Below are positions 31,725 through 42,668 of a stretch of DNA of 64,000 bases, piece by piece. Each line of letters begins with the position of its first letter. Position 1 is the first letter of the stretch. The notes below the pieces were generated by a model. The model worked only from the letters and a program-made list of their open reading frames with translations. It did not search any database and was not told the DNA's origin. The DNA is from Persicaria tinctoria (taxonomy: Eukaryota; Streptophyta; Magnoliopsida; Caryophyllales; Polygonaceae): positions 26,941,688 through 27,005,687 of the forward strand of contig JBANSL010000013.1 of assembly GCA_037127255.1 (NCBI GenBank), given 5' to 3'. A program made the position numbers and the translations under genes.

Positions 31725-32219
31725 TATATATATATATATCCAAAATTTCTTTTATTAAAATTCTACACGATTTAAATAATTAAAATAACAAAATACTTAA
31801 TTGTTTAAATTATATAATCAGCGGAAATCATCCTAAATAATGGTGAAAAATCCCCCACAAAGATCATTGTATTGTAAAGGATGACGTACATGTAGATAAT
31901 TAAATCAACTGTTCAAGATAGTTAAGGATGTGAGAAGAAGTGTATTACCGTTTGGAGATGGAGTGTTTAAATAAATTGTGAATTTTTAATTGTATAAATT
32001 GTGAATTTGTAATTCAAACCCTTGATAGGAAAAGTAAAATTAAAAACATCATCATTAACCTAGGCTAGAGCTAGGTACTTATTACATACTTTTCAGATTT
32101 TAGTTTTCTTTTATCCATTTGATTTTTTTGTGGAATTTACATAAATACCCCTTGGGTCACCCAAATTTGGGTCATCCAAACATTTCCTGGGGACAGTGAT
32201 ACACGTGTATGTTGTGTAT
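31725..32219. other. AT-rich spacer, no gene seen
   Basis: A short (AT)n run lies at 31719-31737. Otherwise nothing is recognised up to the Stowaway element. Confidence 0.35.
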
Positions 32220-32454
32220 TACTACCTCCGATCGAAAAAATTTGACAATTTACTATTTATGTACGTTTTTTTTATGAGATAAAACCTATATAAAAAATCT
32301 AGTTTTTTTAATAAATTTTTTAACAACTTCGTAGTTATAAGTACAAACTTGTTAAAAAAAATTTATAAAAAAATGAATATTTTATATAGTTTTTATCGTT
32401 ATAAAAGAGCATGCATAAATAGTAAACGACAAGTTTTGCCGGACGAAGGGAGTA
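32220..32454. mobile_element. Stowaway-like MITE (Tc1/mariner)
   Basis: A 231-bp element (32222-32452) with TA on each side. The ends CTACCTCCGATCG and, on the other strand, CTCCCTTCGTCCGG match the Stowaway CTCCCTCCG-type terminus. The inverted repeats extend to TTTACTATTTATG about 40 bases in. Confidence 0.85.
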
Positions 32455-32933
32455 TACACTATAAATCAATGGAAGCCACGTATACAAGTTAGTGAGAGTG
32501 TGGCAACGCGCATGTTTCTGCCTTATTTTTAATGTAACTATCCTCTTATATTCATTATTATGCAAAACCACCCCAAATACTTTCCCTCAAATAACTATAG
32601 TACTCATTGCGACAATGCCTGCAATTTTCTTAGTTGTTGCTACTTCTTCTTTATTGTTTTGAAAATACTACACCCGACATATAACTATTCTATTTATAAT
32701 TTGGAGTACTAGATCTTCTTCTCTCTCTTTTTTTATTACCTAATTGCATCTTAAATATACCACCCATTTCACTTAATTTACCTAATTGTACTTCTACTAC
32801 TATTAAGTGTGCAAGAATGTAAGATCGAGAAAGGGACTAGCAAATTAAAAACAATTATACTATATCGATTATTGGAAGTTTTTATCATTACTCAACTCCA
32901 ATTTGATTCATAGGTATCTAGTACTTGTCGTTT
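32455..32933. other. Spacer, no gene seen
   Basis: AT-rich sequence between the Stowaway element and the CACTA terminus; nothing recognised. Confidence 0.35.
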
Positions 32934-34010
32934 CACTACTACATATAAGCACATGATGTAACACCTAAAAATATTACATTATCATCTAAATATGTTACAT
33001 TAGGGCAAAGGTAACATTTTTTTGGGATTATATTTGCAACCGTTGCATTTGATCTAATGTAACAGTTTTTAATAGCTAATGTAACATTGTCTCTTTCATG
33101 ATACTAAATGTTACATTTGATACCAAAACTGTTACTTTTGGGTTAAATGTTACATTTTAGAATAAATGTTACCTTAATAGAATTTGTTACATTTAACTAA
33201 ATATATGTTACATATATACAATAGTGTTACATTTAAAGACCAATGTTACTTTTAATTTCAAGTATTACATTTCAATTAAATTTGTAGCCAATGCGGGATT
33301 TGAACCCGCGTCTTTGTGCTTGAGCACAACGCTCTACCAATTTGAGCTAAGAGGCTTTTAAACTAGCAAAAACAATTCAGTAAAAAAACAGTAGAAAATT
33401 AATCCTATTTCTACTAGCTAAACATACCTTCAGATTTCAAATATACCTCACTTGCATTCAGATTTCATATTTCAGAGATAGCTAAGATTTTTAAAAATTT
33501 AGAAAATTAATCCTATTTCTACTAACTAATGAGATAGATGCATCTATCATCAACACTAGAAGAGAACAAAGGCATAAACTAAGAACTTACCCCATTGACG
33601 AGTTCATGTGCATGGTCAACAGATTGGCAATCATTAGCATTAGAAGTATCCCTTGTATCACCCAAAAGTTCAGAAATTTGATGTTGTACACCAAGGTTTG
33701 CAACTTGCAATTGTGATATAATTTTAGATGCTAAATCTAAAACCTCTCAGCATGTATATAAGAAATCATCATTTAACACAGTTTTTACTATACTAAGATC
33801 ATTTACCAAAGTTCTCTATTACCTTCTTGATGCAACAGGAGCTATTTGAGTTGATATGTCTCAAATGTTAATTTTTCTACCCGCTTCAAGCAGAGCTGCA
33901 AGATAAAAAATAATGCCCATGTGAAGAAACATCCACTTCATTCATGTGATGGATAAATTGAGAAGGATATAGAAAAAAACATATATTTTGAATGGAATCT
34001 GTTTGTAATA
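32934..34010 (-). mobile_element. CACTA (En/Spm) transposon end with transposase exon
   Basis: CACTACTACATATAAGC at 32934 is a CACTA-type terminus. Behind it, 32960-33280 holds about 20 copies of a subterminal ATGTTACATT motif in both orientations, typical of En/Spm transposase-binding regions. Then comes tRNA-like sequence B. On the minus strand an exon at 33746-33591 reads LDLASKIISQLQVANLGVQH, ISELLGDTRDT and HELVNG, with donor GGG|GTAAGT; this looks like the C-terminal end of a plant En/Spm-type transposase. The element is cut near 34010 by the Copia gag, so the other terminus is missing. Confidence 0.65.
33285..33355 (-). other. tRNA-like sequence B
   Basis: On the minus strand it starts GCCTCTTAGCTCAAATTGG; the T-arm is perfect (GCGGG/CCCGC). 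TTGTG and CACAA pair around only six bases, so a normal 7-nt anticodon loop is not formed. It lies between the CACTA subterminal repeats and the transposase exon. Confidence 0.6.
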
Positions 34011-34013
34011 ATA

Positions 34014-34781
34014 ATGAGGAAAGAAAAAAACAAATCCAAGTGCCAGTCCAAGAAGGGTGATAAATGGAAAAAGAAAGCCATGGTGGCAACTTGGAGTGAT
34101 TCTGACTCTGACTCCAATGATGAGAAGGCCAATGTTTGTCTCATGGCCTCAGGAGATGAATCCCACGATGAGAAGCTTGAGGTAACTGTAAGAGAACTTA
34201 TGGCAAGTCCAAAAGAGGTACTATCGGAATTTCTTTCTAATATGATTGCCAATGAAGAAAAACTTATTGCCCAGACTAACACTCTTATTAAGAAAACTGT
34301 GGACCAGGGAAGAACGATTGAGGATCTGTCTATGAGGGTCAAAAGTCTTGAAGCTTCTTATTTAGGTCTTGACATTAAAGTCAAGACTCTTGACTCGGAG
34401 AAATCTGAACTCAAGCAAGATCTCTCCTCTCTAAGAAGTGAACATCATGACTTAGAGAACGAGAAGATCTCCCTGAATAATAAGATTCAAGACCAACAGA
34501 CAGCCCTCATAAGTTTTACCAAATCCAAAGGCACTCTTTATAGGATGTTGGGTGAGCAACAAAGTTCTCTAAACAAAAGTGGTATTGGCTACAATCCAAG
34601 GTTTTTAAAGAAGCAACACATTACCACTTTTGTAAAGGCAAAAGGAAGCAGAACCTCTCCTATATATCACTACTGTGCTAGAAAGGGACATGTAAAAGAG
34701 ACCTGTCCCTATAGAAGAAAGGATCCATATATCATTCGCAATACATTTCCAGTTCATTTTAGAAAAGAATGGATAACATAA
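34014..34781 (+). pseudogene. Sirevirus (Copia) gag, 5'-truncated
   Basis: The 255-codon frame opens in a lysine-rich stretch (KKEx-type), followed by an acidic SDSDSDSNDEK segment, a long coiled coil at about residues 80-175, and a zinc-knuckle-like YHYCARKGHVKETC. The first cysteine of the CCHC knuckle is replaced by tyrosine. The Gag N-terminal half and 5' LTR are missing. A TAA at 34779-34781 ends the frame right before VWVPKG, a motif that normally continues into the protease in this lineage. Gag coats the element RNA in virus-like particles. The pol frame begins in another phase. Confidence 0.75.
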
Positions 34782-34867
34782 GTTTGGGTCCCCAAAGGCA
34801 CTATTTTACCAAATATGGTTTACCCCAATAATGGATCCAAATTTGCTTATTGGTCTAGCCACAAAGG

Positions 34868-36459
34868 TTGATGTTTGTTTTGCAGGAGATCACCAAGGTG
34901 AAGGAGCACAAATTGATTATCGATAGTGGATGCTCGAGACATATGAGTGGGAAGCGTTCTCTCTTTCATGATCTAAAGAAGCAATCCACAAGAACAATCA
35001 CTCTTGGTGACAAAGGAAAGTGTGACATCGTTGGTATTGGCAGCGTTGGGAGTGATTCCAACCATAGTATTAAAAATGTCTATCTTGTGAATGGTTTACA
35101 ACATAATTTGCTTAGTGTTTCTCAATTATGTGATAGTGGCAATAATGTCAGATTTAACAAGAAAAGATGTCTAGTGTGCAGAGAAGATACAGGTGAAGTT
35201 ATACTGACTGCATATCGTTACAACAATATATACGATATGAATGCTGATCAAGTGGCACAAGGAAGCTTAACCTGTCTAAAGGCTTTGACGGATGATCCAA
35301 AGCTCTGGCATAGGAGACTCGGTCATGTGAGTCCACATACACTACAGAAGCTTGTGTCCAAATGGCTTGTAAGAGGACTACCTGAGATGGACTTCAAAGG
35401 TATTGATATGTGCAACGCATGCACACGAGGTAAACAAACACGTAGCTCTTTCAAACCCCAAAAGATTGTAAGTTCTTCTAGACCCCTTGAACTTTTACAT
35501 ATGGATTTATGTGGTCCTATGCGAGTCAAATCTCCTAATGGTAAAAAGTACATGCTTGTTGTTGTTGATGATTTTTCTAGATATACTTGGGTTGCTTTTT
35601 TAAAAGAAAAATCTGAGGCCTTATTTGATTTTTCAAAACTTTGTAAGGAGTTGCAAACTTTAAGAAACGAGCCCATAATGTCAATTCGAAGTGATCATGG
35701 TAGGGAGTTTGATCAACTTCAGTTTGATTTGTTTTGTGCTAAATATGGCATCTCCCATAACTTTTCTGCTCCTAGGACACCTCAACAAAATGGGGTTGTG
35801 GAACGAAAGAACCGCACCCTAGATGATATGGCCAGGACTATGCTTTTAGAAAATGCATTACCTAAAACCTATTGGGATGAAGCTGTTAACACAACTAACT
35901 ATATTTTGAATCGTTGTCTTATTCGTTCCATCTTAAAGAAAAATCTTTATGAACTTTTCAAAGGCCGCAAACCACTTATATCTTATTTTAAACCATTTGG
36001 ATGTACTTGTTTTGTTCATAACAATGGAAAAGATAACCTTGAGAAATTTGATGCGCGTAGTGATAAAGGTATATTTCTTGGCTACTCCACTAGTAGCAAA
36101 GCTTATAGAATCTTCAATAAAAGGACCCAGTTAGTTGAAGAAAGCATACATGTTATATTTGATGAGTGCAATGACAGTTCTTTGAGTGAAAGTGTTGCAG
36201 ATATAGATCTTAACATCCATGCAGAGAATGAGGAAGGTGATGATGCTGCCAGCAAGAACATTGAGAAAAGAAACATGCAAGAACAGATTCTTAACACTGA
36301 AGAATTGGCCCAAGGTGTTGAAGATTCGTCCAAAGCCCTTGGTGTCCAATCCAAGAGTGTTGAAATGTTAGAAACTGTTGTAACTGAACCTAATAGGACC
36401 ACAGAGTCAGATGTACCACAAATCAATCCTGCTGGTGTGACGAATCAAGGAGCTGAGAC
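34868..36459 (+). pseudogene. Sirevirus pol part 1: protease and integrase
   Basis: The protease is marked by LIIDSGCSRHMSGKRSLF (active-site DSG). Integrase follows: zinc-binding LWHRRLGHVS and CNACTRGKQTR, then a catalytic core with LLHMDLCGPM, SIRSDHGREFD and QQNGVVERKNR, and the C-terminal GIFLGYSTSSKAYR. The motifs fit the Sirevirus (SIRE/Maximus) branch of Copia. The frame is interrupted at 36460 by a hAT element but has no other stop from 34868 to the insertion. It resumes in the same frame at 37237. Confidence 0.9.
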
Positions 36460-37236
36460 CATGGTTTTTAGGATCGGGATCCTAGTGTTGGATCGAGACA
36501 AGGGTGTAGGATCGCATCGTAGGATCGTAAGATCCTAGACAAAAATTAAAAATAAAATAAAAACAAACCATCCTAAACAAATACCTTAATTTTAAAATAA
36601 AATTAAGCTTTTCCTCCATTAAACAAATTATGTAACTAAAATAGTCCAATAATAAGCATTTAACATTCATAATTTGTCAAGAATAATATCTCAAAAGGTG
36701 ACAAACGGACAAGGATAATGTCTTAAAATATGACAAACATACAAGAGATGAATCACACATCCAAATATCCAATGACATCTCTAGTTTCAAATGGCATCAT
36801 CGCAATTAACCACATCATGAACAATTTCAGGCGCTCAGACGTGGATTTGTCAGGTTGAGTAACGAAACAAAGGGGTTAGGGTTTCAATTCAACGTCTTCA
36901 CTCTTCTGCCTTCAATTTCTAAGGAGATGGGCTACCAAAAAATAAAAAATAAAAAGGTTCATCGTATCTAGAAGGCCCAATATTCAAACAAAACAAACAC
37001 AATTACACAAATATGATTTTTACTAGGATCGGATATTTTTTCGAGGATCGGTAGGATCCTACCGATCCCACACAATCACATAGGATTCATGGGATCCTCG
37101 GTGGATCCATGGGATCCTAGATGGATCCTAGCACGAAGGGGTCTATATCCCCAATCCGGATCAAAACCTTGCCTAGAATCCTAGGATCGTAGGATCGTAG
37201 GATCCGGATCGGGATCCTAATAACCATGGCTGAGAC
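36452..37236. mobile_element. Non-autonomous hAT element, copy 2, inside pol
   Basis: A 769-bp element (36460-37228) flanked by the 8-bp duplication GCTGAGAC (36452-36459 and 37229-37236). The ends CATGGTTTTTAGGATCGG and, inverted, CATGGTTATTAGGATCCC match copy 1 at 1236-2655. AGGATC/GATCC motifs crowd both ends. It is internally deleted relative to copy 1 but keeps a related CATGAACAATTTCAG stretch near 36815. Element plus duplication add 777 bases (259 codons), so the pol frame on both sides stays in register. Confidence 0.95.
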
Positions 37237-38902
37237 TAGTAAAAGAAAATTCAAATACTCCTCATCACACTCATTAAAGGATATCATTTCTGACTCTACA
37301 TCTAGTGTTCAAAATCGTTCTAAACTTAAAGATTTTTGTGCTTTTCACGCGTATGTTTTTCTTATAGAACCAAAGAAGGTAGATGAGGCACTTCAAGAGC
37401 CAGATTGGATCATTGCTATGCAAAGTGAACTCAACGAATTTGAAAGGAACAAAGTCTGGACCTTGAAGCCTAGGCCAAAGCATCAATCAGTCATTGGCAC
37501 ACGATGGGTATTTCGAAACAAGCTAGATGAGAATGGTAAAATCGTGAGGAACAAAGCAAGGCTTGTTGCTCAAGGCTACAATCAAGAGGAAGGTATTGAC
37601 TACGAGGAGACTTTTGCTCCCGTAGCCATGCTTGAAGCCATTCGCATTTTATTAGCATTTGCATCTTTTATGAGCATAAAGTTATATCAAATGGATGTCA
37701 AGTGTGCTTTTCTTAATGGTTTCTTAGATGAAGAAGTTTATGTGGCTCAACCCCCAGGTTTTGAAAGTTCAAAATTTCCTAATCATGTTTACAAACTAGA
37801 CAAAGCGCTTTATGGTTTGAAACAAGCCCCAAGAGCTTGGTATGAGCGCTTGTCAAAATATCTTTTAGAAAATGATTTTAAAAGGGGGTTGATCGACAAG
37901 ACTCTTTTTATCAAGACCAAAGGAAAGGACATTTTGGTTATTCAAATTTATGTTGATGATATATTATTTGGTGCTACTAACACATCTTTGTGCAAGGAAT
38001 TTTCTGACATCATGTGCAGTGAATTTGAGATGAGCTTGATGGGTGAACTCAACTTCTTTTTGGGATTACAAGTTCATCAATCCAAGAAAGGGATCTTTGT
38101 CAACCAAAGCAAGTACACTAAGGATCTCTTGAAGAAATTCAAGATGGATCAATCCAAAGCAGCCAAGACACCCATGAGCTCAACATTATCTCTAGATCAA
38201 GACAAGACTGAGAAGAGTGTCAATCAAAAGGAGTATCGAGGAATGATTGGATCTTTACTATATCTTACAGCCAGTAGACCTGACATCATGTTTAGTGTTT
38301 GCATGTGTGCTAGGTTTCAAGCTAATCCTAAGGAATCTCACCTCGTGGCTATGAAGAGGATCTTTCGATATCTCAATGGCACTAAGGAGCTTGACTTATG
38401 GTACCCAAAGCAAAAAGACTTTACATTAATCAGGTATTCTGATGCAGATTTTGCAGGCTATAAGGTGGATAGGAAGAGCACATCAGGATGTTGCCAATTC
38501 TTAGGAGCATCCTTGATCAGTTGGCATTCAAAGAAACAAAACTCAGTTGCTCTATCCACTGCCGAAGCCGAATACATAGCAGCTGGAGCTTGTTGCTCCC
38601 AAATCCTTTGGATAGCTCAACAAATGAGAGATCTTGGCATCAACCTCAAAGGTATTCCCATTAAATGTGACAACACAAGTGCCATATCAATCACGAAGAA
38701 TCCTGTTCAGCATTCAAGAACCAAACATATTGATGTAAGACATCATTTCATTAGAGACCATGTTGAAAAAGGTGATGTGTCCATTTCTTTTATTTCAACT
38801 GATTATCAATGGGCTGACATTTTTACTAAGCCTTTGGCAGAGGACAGGTTAACCTTCATTAGACGTGAGATTGGGATGCTTAACAAGGATGCACTTTCGT
38901 AG
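37237..38902 (+). pseudogene. Sirevirus pol part 2: reverse transcriptase and RNase H
   Basis: The reverse transcriptase has WTLKPRPKHQSVIGTRWVFR, MDVKCAFLNGFL, LYGLKQAPRAWYERL and catalytic YVDDILFGA. RNase H has RYSDADFAGYKVDRKSTSG, STAEAEYIAAG, CDNTSAISI and SRTKHIDVRHH. The frame is open to the stop at 38902 and is followed at once by GGGGGAG, a polypurine-like tract common after Sirevirus pol. Only the hAT insertion separates it from the integrase half. Confidence 0.9.
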
Positions 38903-39383
38903 GGGGAGCTTTCCCTTTACGAAAGATAAATTTTACTCAGTGTCAAGACATTTGAGAATTATGTCAAGGTTTGTGAATTGAATGATAGAGTACATATATC
39001 GGATCATACATCTTTGGTTAATATCTTTTTAGATATCTGATCAAGTATATTTTTAACGGATTTCAAAATTCTATATATGTTACACATTTTATTCCCCCAT
39101 CCGAGTACATGTTTTATTTTTGGAACAAAATATTTTCGGATATTTCCCTCCTATTTTAAATTGTGAGAAGGTTTGAATTTTGAATAGAAATATTTTTCAA
39201 ATTGGCAATGTTATCATTCCCATCGTTGGAACTCTAAACCCGTCCCATCAACTCCATCATCTCACTCTACTTAAACCCCAATCTGTACCCAATTCTCTCA
39301 CCACTTCAAACTTATCCAAAACTTTCCAATTCTACTTCTCCTTCAACCTCTCAACTGTTCTGAAACCCTAGCCGATTATCTCC

Positions 39384-41129
39384 ATGGCTCCCAAATCAAA
39401 GAAAGCCTCCACTCCCAAAAGACTTGGCGCCACCCCTAAGGGACGCTAGGCCACTGCTACTTCCCCTCAACCTGAACCCACTCCACAAGCAATCGTCCCA
39501 GCTGTTGTCCAGAGCACCATCGCTGAGAGCGCGACTACGTTAACCAAGGGCTCTAAAAAACGCTCAGCGAAGAAACCTCTCAGTGCGAAGCATAAAGGGA
39601 AAAAGAAAATCATCGCTGAGGAGGTGGATGATGAGGAGGAAGAGGAGGATCTCGACGCTATTTTGGAATGGGGTGCCGCCAAGGAAGCCGAGGAAGAAGC
39701 TCTGAGAAAGAAAAAGGCCGAGGAAGAGGCCGAGCTGGCAAGGAAACTGGCCGAGGAGGAGGCCGAGAGAATTCGAAAAGAGGCTGAGAAGGAGGTTCCC
39801 ACTGAGGAGGAACCAGAGGAAGAAGAAGAAGAGGAAGACAAGACGGCGATGACGAGGATGCTGAAGGAGACAACGAGGATGCTAAAGGGTCCGCTGAGGA
39901 CTCGGGGTCTGAGGACGAAGAGGATGAGGAGTCCGAACCTGTTCCCTTTCCTTCTCCTTCTCCTCCTCCCCCGTCTCCAAAGAATCGGAAAGCCCCAGCA
40001 GCTGCCAAGCCTCCATCTCCCAAGCGTACCAGGAAAGGCACTCTCAGGAATCTTGAGGCGCCTACCAAGAGGTCTGCTCCCACACAAGCACACAGGAAGA
40101 ATGCTGATCCACCTGCCTACATCCAGGTAAACCAATCCTTACCCTCTTTATAGTTTGGAGATGGTGAAACGGCTGGAAAGTGGGTAGATGAGTTTCGAAC
40201 TCGTAAGATTTGCTGTTCTGATTTTTTTAGATCTTGCGTTCTTTGAAGCTTTGAATTTACCTTGCATATCTCTACTCAAACAATCCTCTGCTTGGAGCCT
40301 TCTCAACCTTGAAGCTATCTACTATCATCAACTTACCCGCCTGTTCTACATAAATCTAAAAGCCAAACACAATGGTGGTTGGTCTTTGGAATCCATCGTC
40401 AAGGGGGTTAGAATCTCTTTCAACTCCATTGACTTTGCTGAATTCCTTGGCCTGCCTAGACCTTGTCCACCCTCTCTTGAAAACCCTACAAAAGAACAGT
40501 GCATAGCCCTTGCCCGATCCAAATATCTCTTACCCAAAGCATCCAACATCACCTCAAAACAGCTTACCCATTCATCCCTTACCCTAGAGGCAAAGATTAT
40601 TTTTAACATAATTGTGCGTTGCCTCTTACCCCGTCTAAACTCTGGCTCACTCCTTACCGATAATGCCATGATCCTTCTATACCGCATCTTAAACGACCTT
40701 GATCTTGATCTGGCCAACACTATCCTTGGATCCATGGCTCACGCTAGAAAAGCCAGAAAAGGAACTCCCCTCCCCTTTGCCACCCTTTTGACCCATATCT
40801 TCAAAGCTTCTGGAATCAATTTCAAAAATGAAGAACAACAGCGTCATATGGGTAAGTTCGACTCTAAGAGCTTTGAAAATATAGGCATCACTCGGTCCCC
40901 CCGAGGGACTAGCAATTGGAGTCTTGCCTCTCCTTCAAAAGCTCTTCCCACTGCCTCATCCGTTGATGAACGCATGGACAATTTGTTGAAGAACCCTAGG
41001 CTCCAATTTGTTCTCTATAAAGAAAAGGAAGAAAAGAAGACAGGAACACATTCGTTGAACATGAGCTTTCATACACTCAAGCCTTCAAGCGAGATCTGTC
41101 TTCTTCGTGTGCTCTCTACTAGTTTTTAA
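39384..41129 (+). pseudogene. Sirevirus envelope-like / plant transposon protein ORF, broken
   Basis: Downstream of pol in the same direction. An ATG at 39384 opens MAPKSKKASTPKRLG, which hits an in-frame TAG at 39448. The frame continues with basic residues and then a long acidic coiled coil (KAEEEAELARKLAEEEAERI). Near 39840 a frameshift moves coding to an acidic then proline/lysine-rich segment. From 40188 a 313-codon frame holds a domain of the putative plant transposon protein type (QLTRLFYINL, GWSLESIVKGVRISF, FAEFLGLPRPCPPS). Another frameshift is likely at a T run near 40213. Sireviruses often carry an extra env-like ORF here; its function is unproven. I see no clear signal peptide. 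The gene is disabled by the stop and frameshifts. Confidence 0.65.
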
Positions 41130-41681
41130 GAGTCTGTTATTTCATTTCAAAGCATTTGAGAGTTACACAATGAGCTTATAGGATATATTTCGTGATAATG
41201 TTATACTCGAGAGTTTGTAAATCAGGAAGTGGACACTAGGCGATTGATTCACTAAGTGTAAGAGGATTGTACTAGATAGCATAGAGAGGTGGGGCTCTTC
41301 TAGATTGGTCTAGGACTCCAAGGAAACGTGAGTTGACTAGATTGCAATTGTATAGGAGAGAGGCTTCTCGGTGAGCTATTAGGATCCTAAGTCTTGTGAA
41401 TCAATAAAAGCCGGTTGAATCCTAGGGTTGTGGAAGAACCCTAGGCGGGGACGTAGGCCAAGTTCGTGCCGAACCTCGTAAACAATTCACCGAGTCCTTT
41501 ATTTACCGCTTTACCTTATTTCCGCACTTGGTTCGAATTGTTTAACTTTCTGATTTAGGTTTTCAGAGAAAAAACTAAGTCTAATCTCAAAGGGTTTTGC
41601 ACGAGCTTCAAAAGTCTTGAGACTATCTGCGAAAAACTGGATACTCTATTCAACCCCCCCTTCTAGAGTATCTTTACATTA
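41059..41681 (+). repeat. Sirevirus 3' LTR (left boundary uncertain)
   Basis: The right end CAACCCCCCCTTCTAGAG then CTTTACA (41681) is the typical Sirevirus LTR terminus. Upstream are TCAATAAAAG (polyadenylation-like, 41401) and GGGGACGTAGGCCAAGTTCG, also familiar in this group. The left edge could be anywhere from 40860 to 41060, since no 5' LTR exists for comparison. Confidence 0.6.
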
Positions 41682-41688
41682 CTTTTTT

Positions 41689-42585
41689 TTACATTATCGA
41701 ACCTTCACAGGTCATGCCTAGTATGGCCTCGTGAAGTGCGTCATTTGGTTGTTCGGTGTACATAGGGAGGCATGGGAACCGCATGTGCCTAGATAAGACG
41801 ACAAGGGGCACCCGGTAGATGGTTGCAAACACAAGACCCATGATCGGCAGCTCGATCCAGTATCTTCGGTCACCTCTCACTATGCCGGAGTAACCCTGCA
41901 GGTCGATTAACTCTCACACCGAATACCCTCTCATGTAACAACTAGCGTAAAGGTGATAGTTCTGTTCCAAAAGGTTGCAAAATAACCCTTTCAAATATGC
42001 GAACCGTGCCTCCCCTGGTCGTAACATCAGTTGCGTCAAAGCCCGATATCCGCAGTGACCATCTCCCACACTGTTGACGATTGTCGCAATGTGCCTGAAC
42101 ATTAAAGGGTCCACATTTTTGTGGCCCCAGCTAAAACCCTAGTATTGTGTGCTAGACAGAGGTCGAGACTGTCGGTCCCGACCGCGGCGACCTGATCTGG
42201 CTTCCTCCCTTTCAAAATTCGTCCGATATTCCTCATATCGCAAGGGATTCGTTCTGCACGGGTTCCTCCTCCCTCTAGGTCTGCCCTTTAACCGTATGCT
42301 ACCCCTCTTGGTTGGGTGCAGATCAGGGTCACATGCTTCATTGGATGCAGTGTACGAAGCCGACATGGCATAAGGTAAGGCCGCATTTTCTGATTCATCC
42401 CACGTCAGATCTCTCCAAAATGGGTGGATGTCGTCAGGTATGATTAGAACTCCTTCAGCAACACAATTCTGAACGTCGTGCACACACGGTAACCCATAGC
42501 GAATTCTCCTATACCGACCGACGCACTCTGAAGGTACTTTTCCATCGACAACGGTCCTCCAATGAGCGTAGACATCGAACTTCAT
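41689..42585 (-). pseudogene. Mutator-like transposase C-terminus with OTU domain
   Basis: One minus frame from 42585 to 41689, broken only by TAG (42139-42141) and TGA (41914-41916). The N-terminal part shows a SWIM-like end (CVGRYRRIRYGLPCVHDV) and HPFWRDLTWDE, as in plant MULE/FAR1-type transposases. A basic linker follows. Then comes an OTU cysteine-protease-like domain with VNSVGDGHCGYRALTQLM, containing the catalytic D-G-x-C, and RYWIELPIMGLVFATIYRVP, usual near the end of that domain. The MULE-OTU combination is known in plant genomes. The catalytic core of the transposase is missing upstream. Decayed. Confidence 0.7.
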
Positions 42586-42668
42586 AAAAAGAACAACTCA
42601 TTTTCATATTCACTTTAAAATTCACTCGATATCGGTTCAATTAACTCGACATCGACTGAAGTGAGTCG

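Noticed and set aside
39467..40135. Minus-strand Ser-rich frame of 222 codons
   Set aside because: Shadow of the acidic coiled-coil env-like region; GAG/GAA repeats give Ser/Leu/Phe on the other strand.
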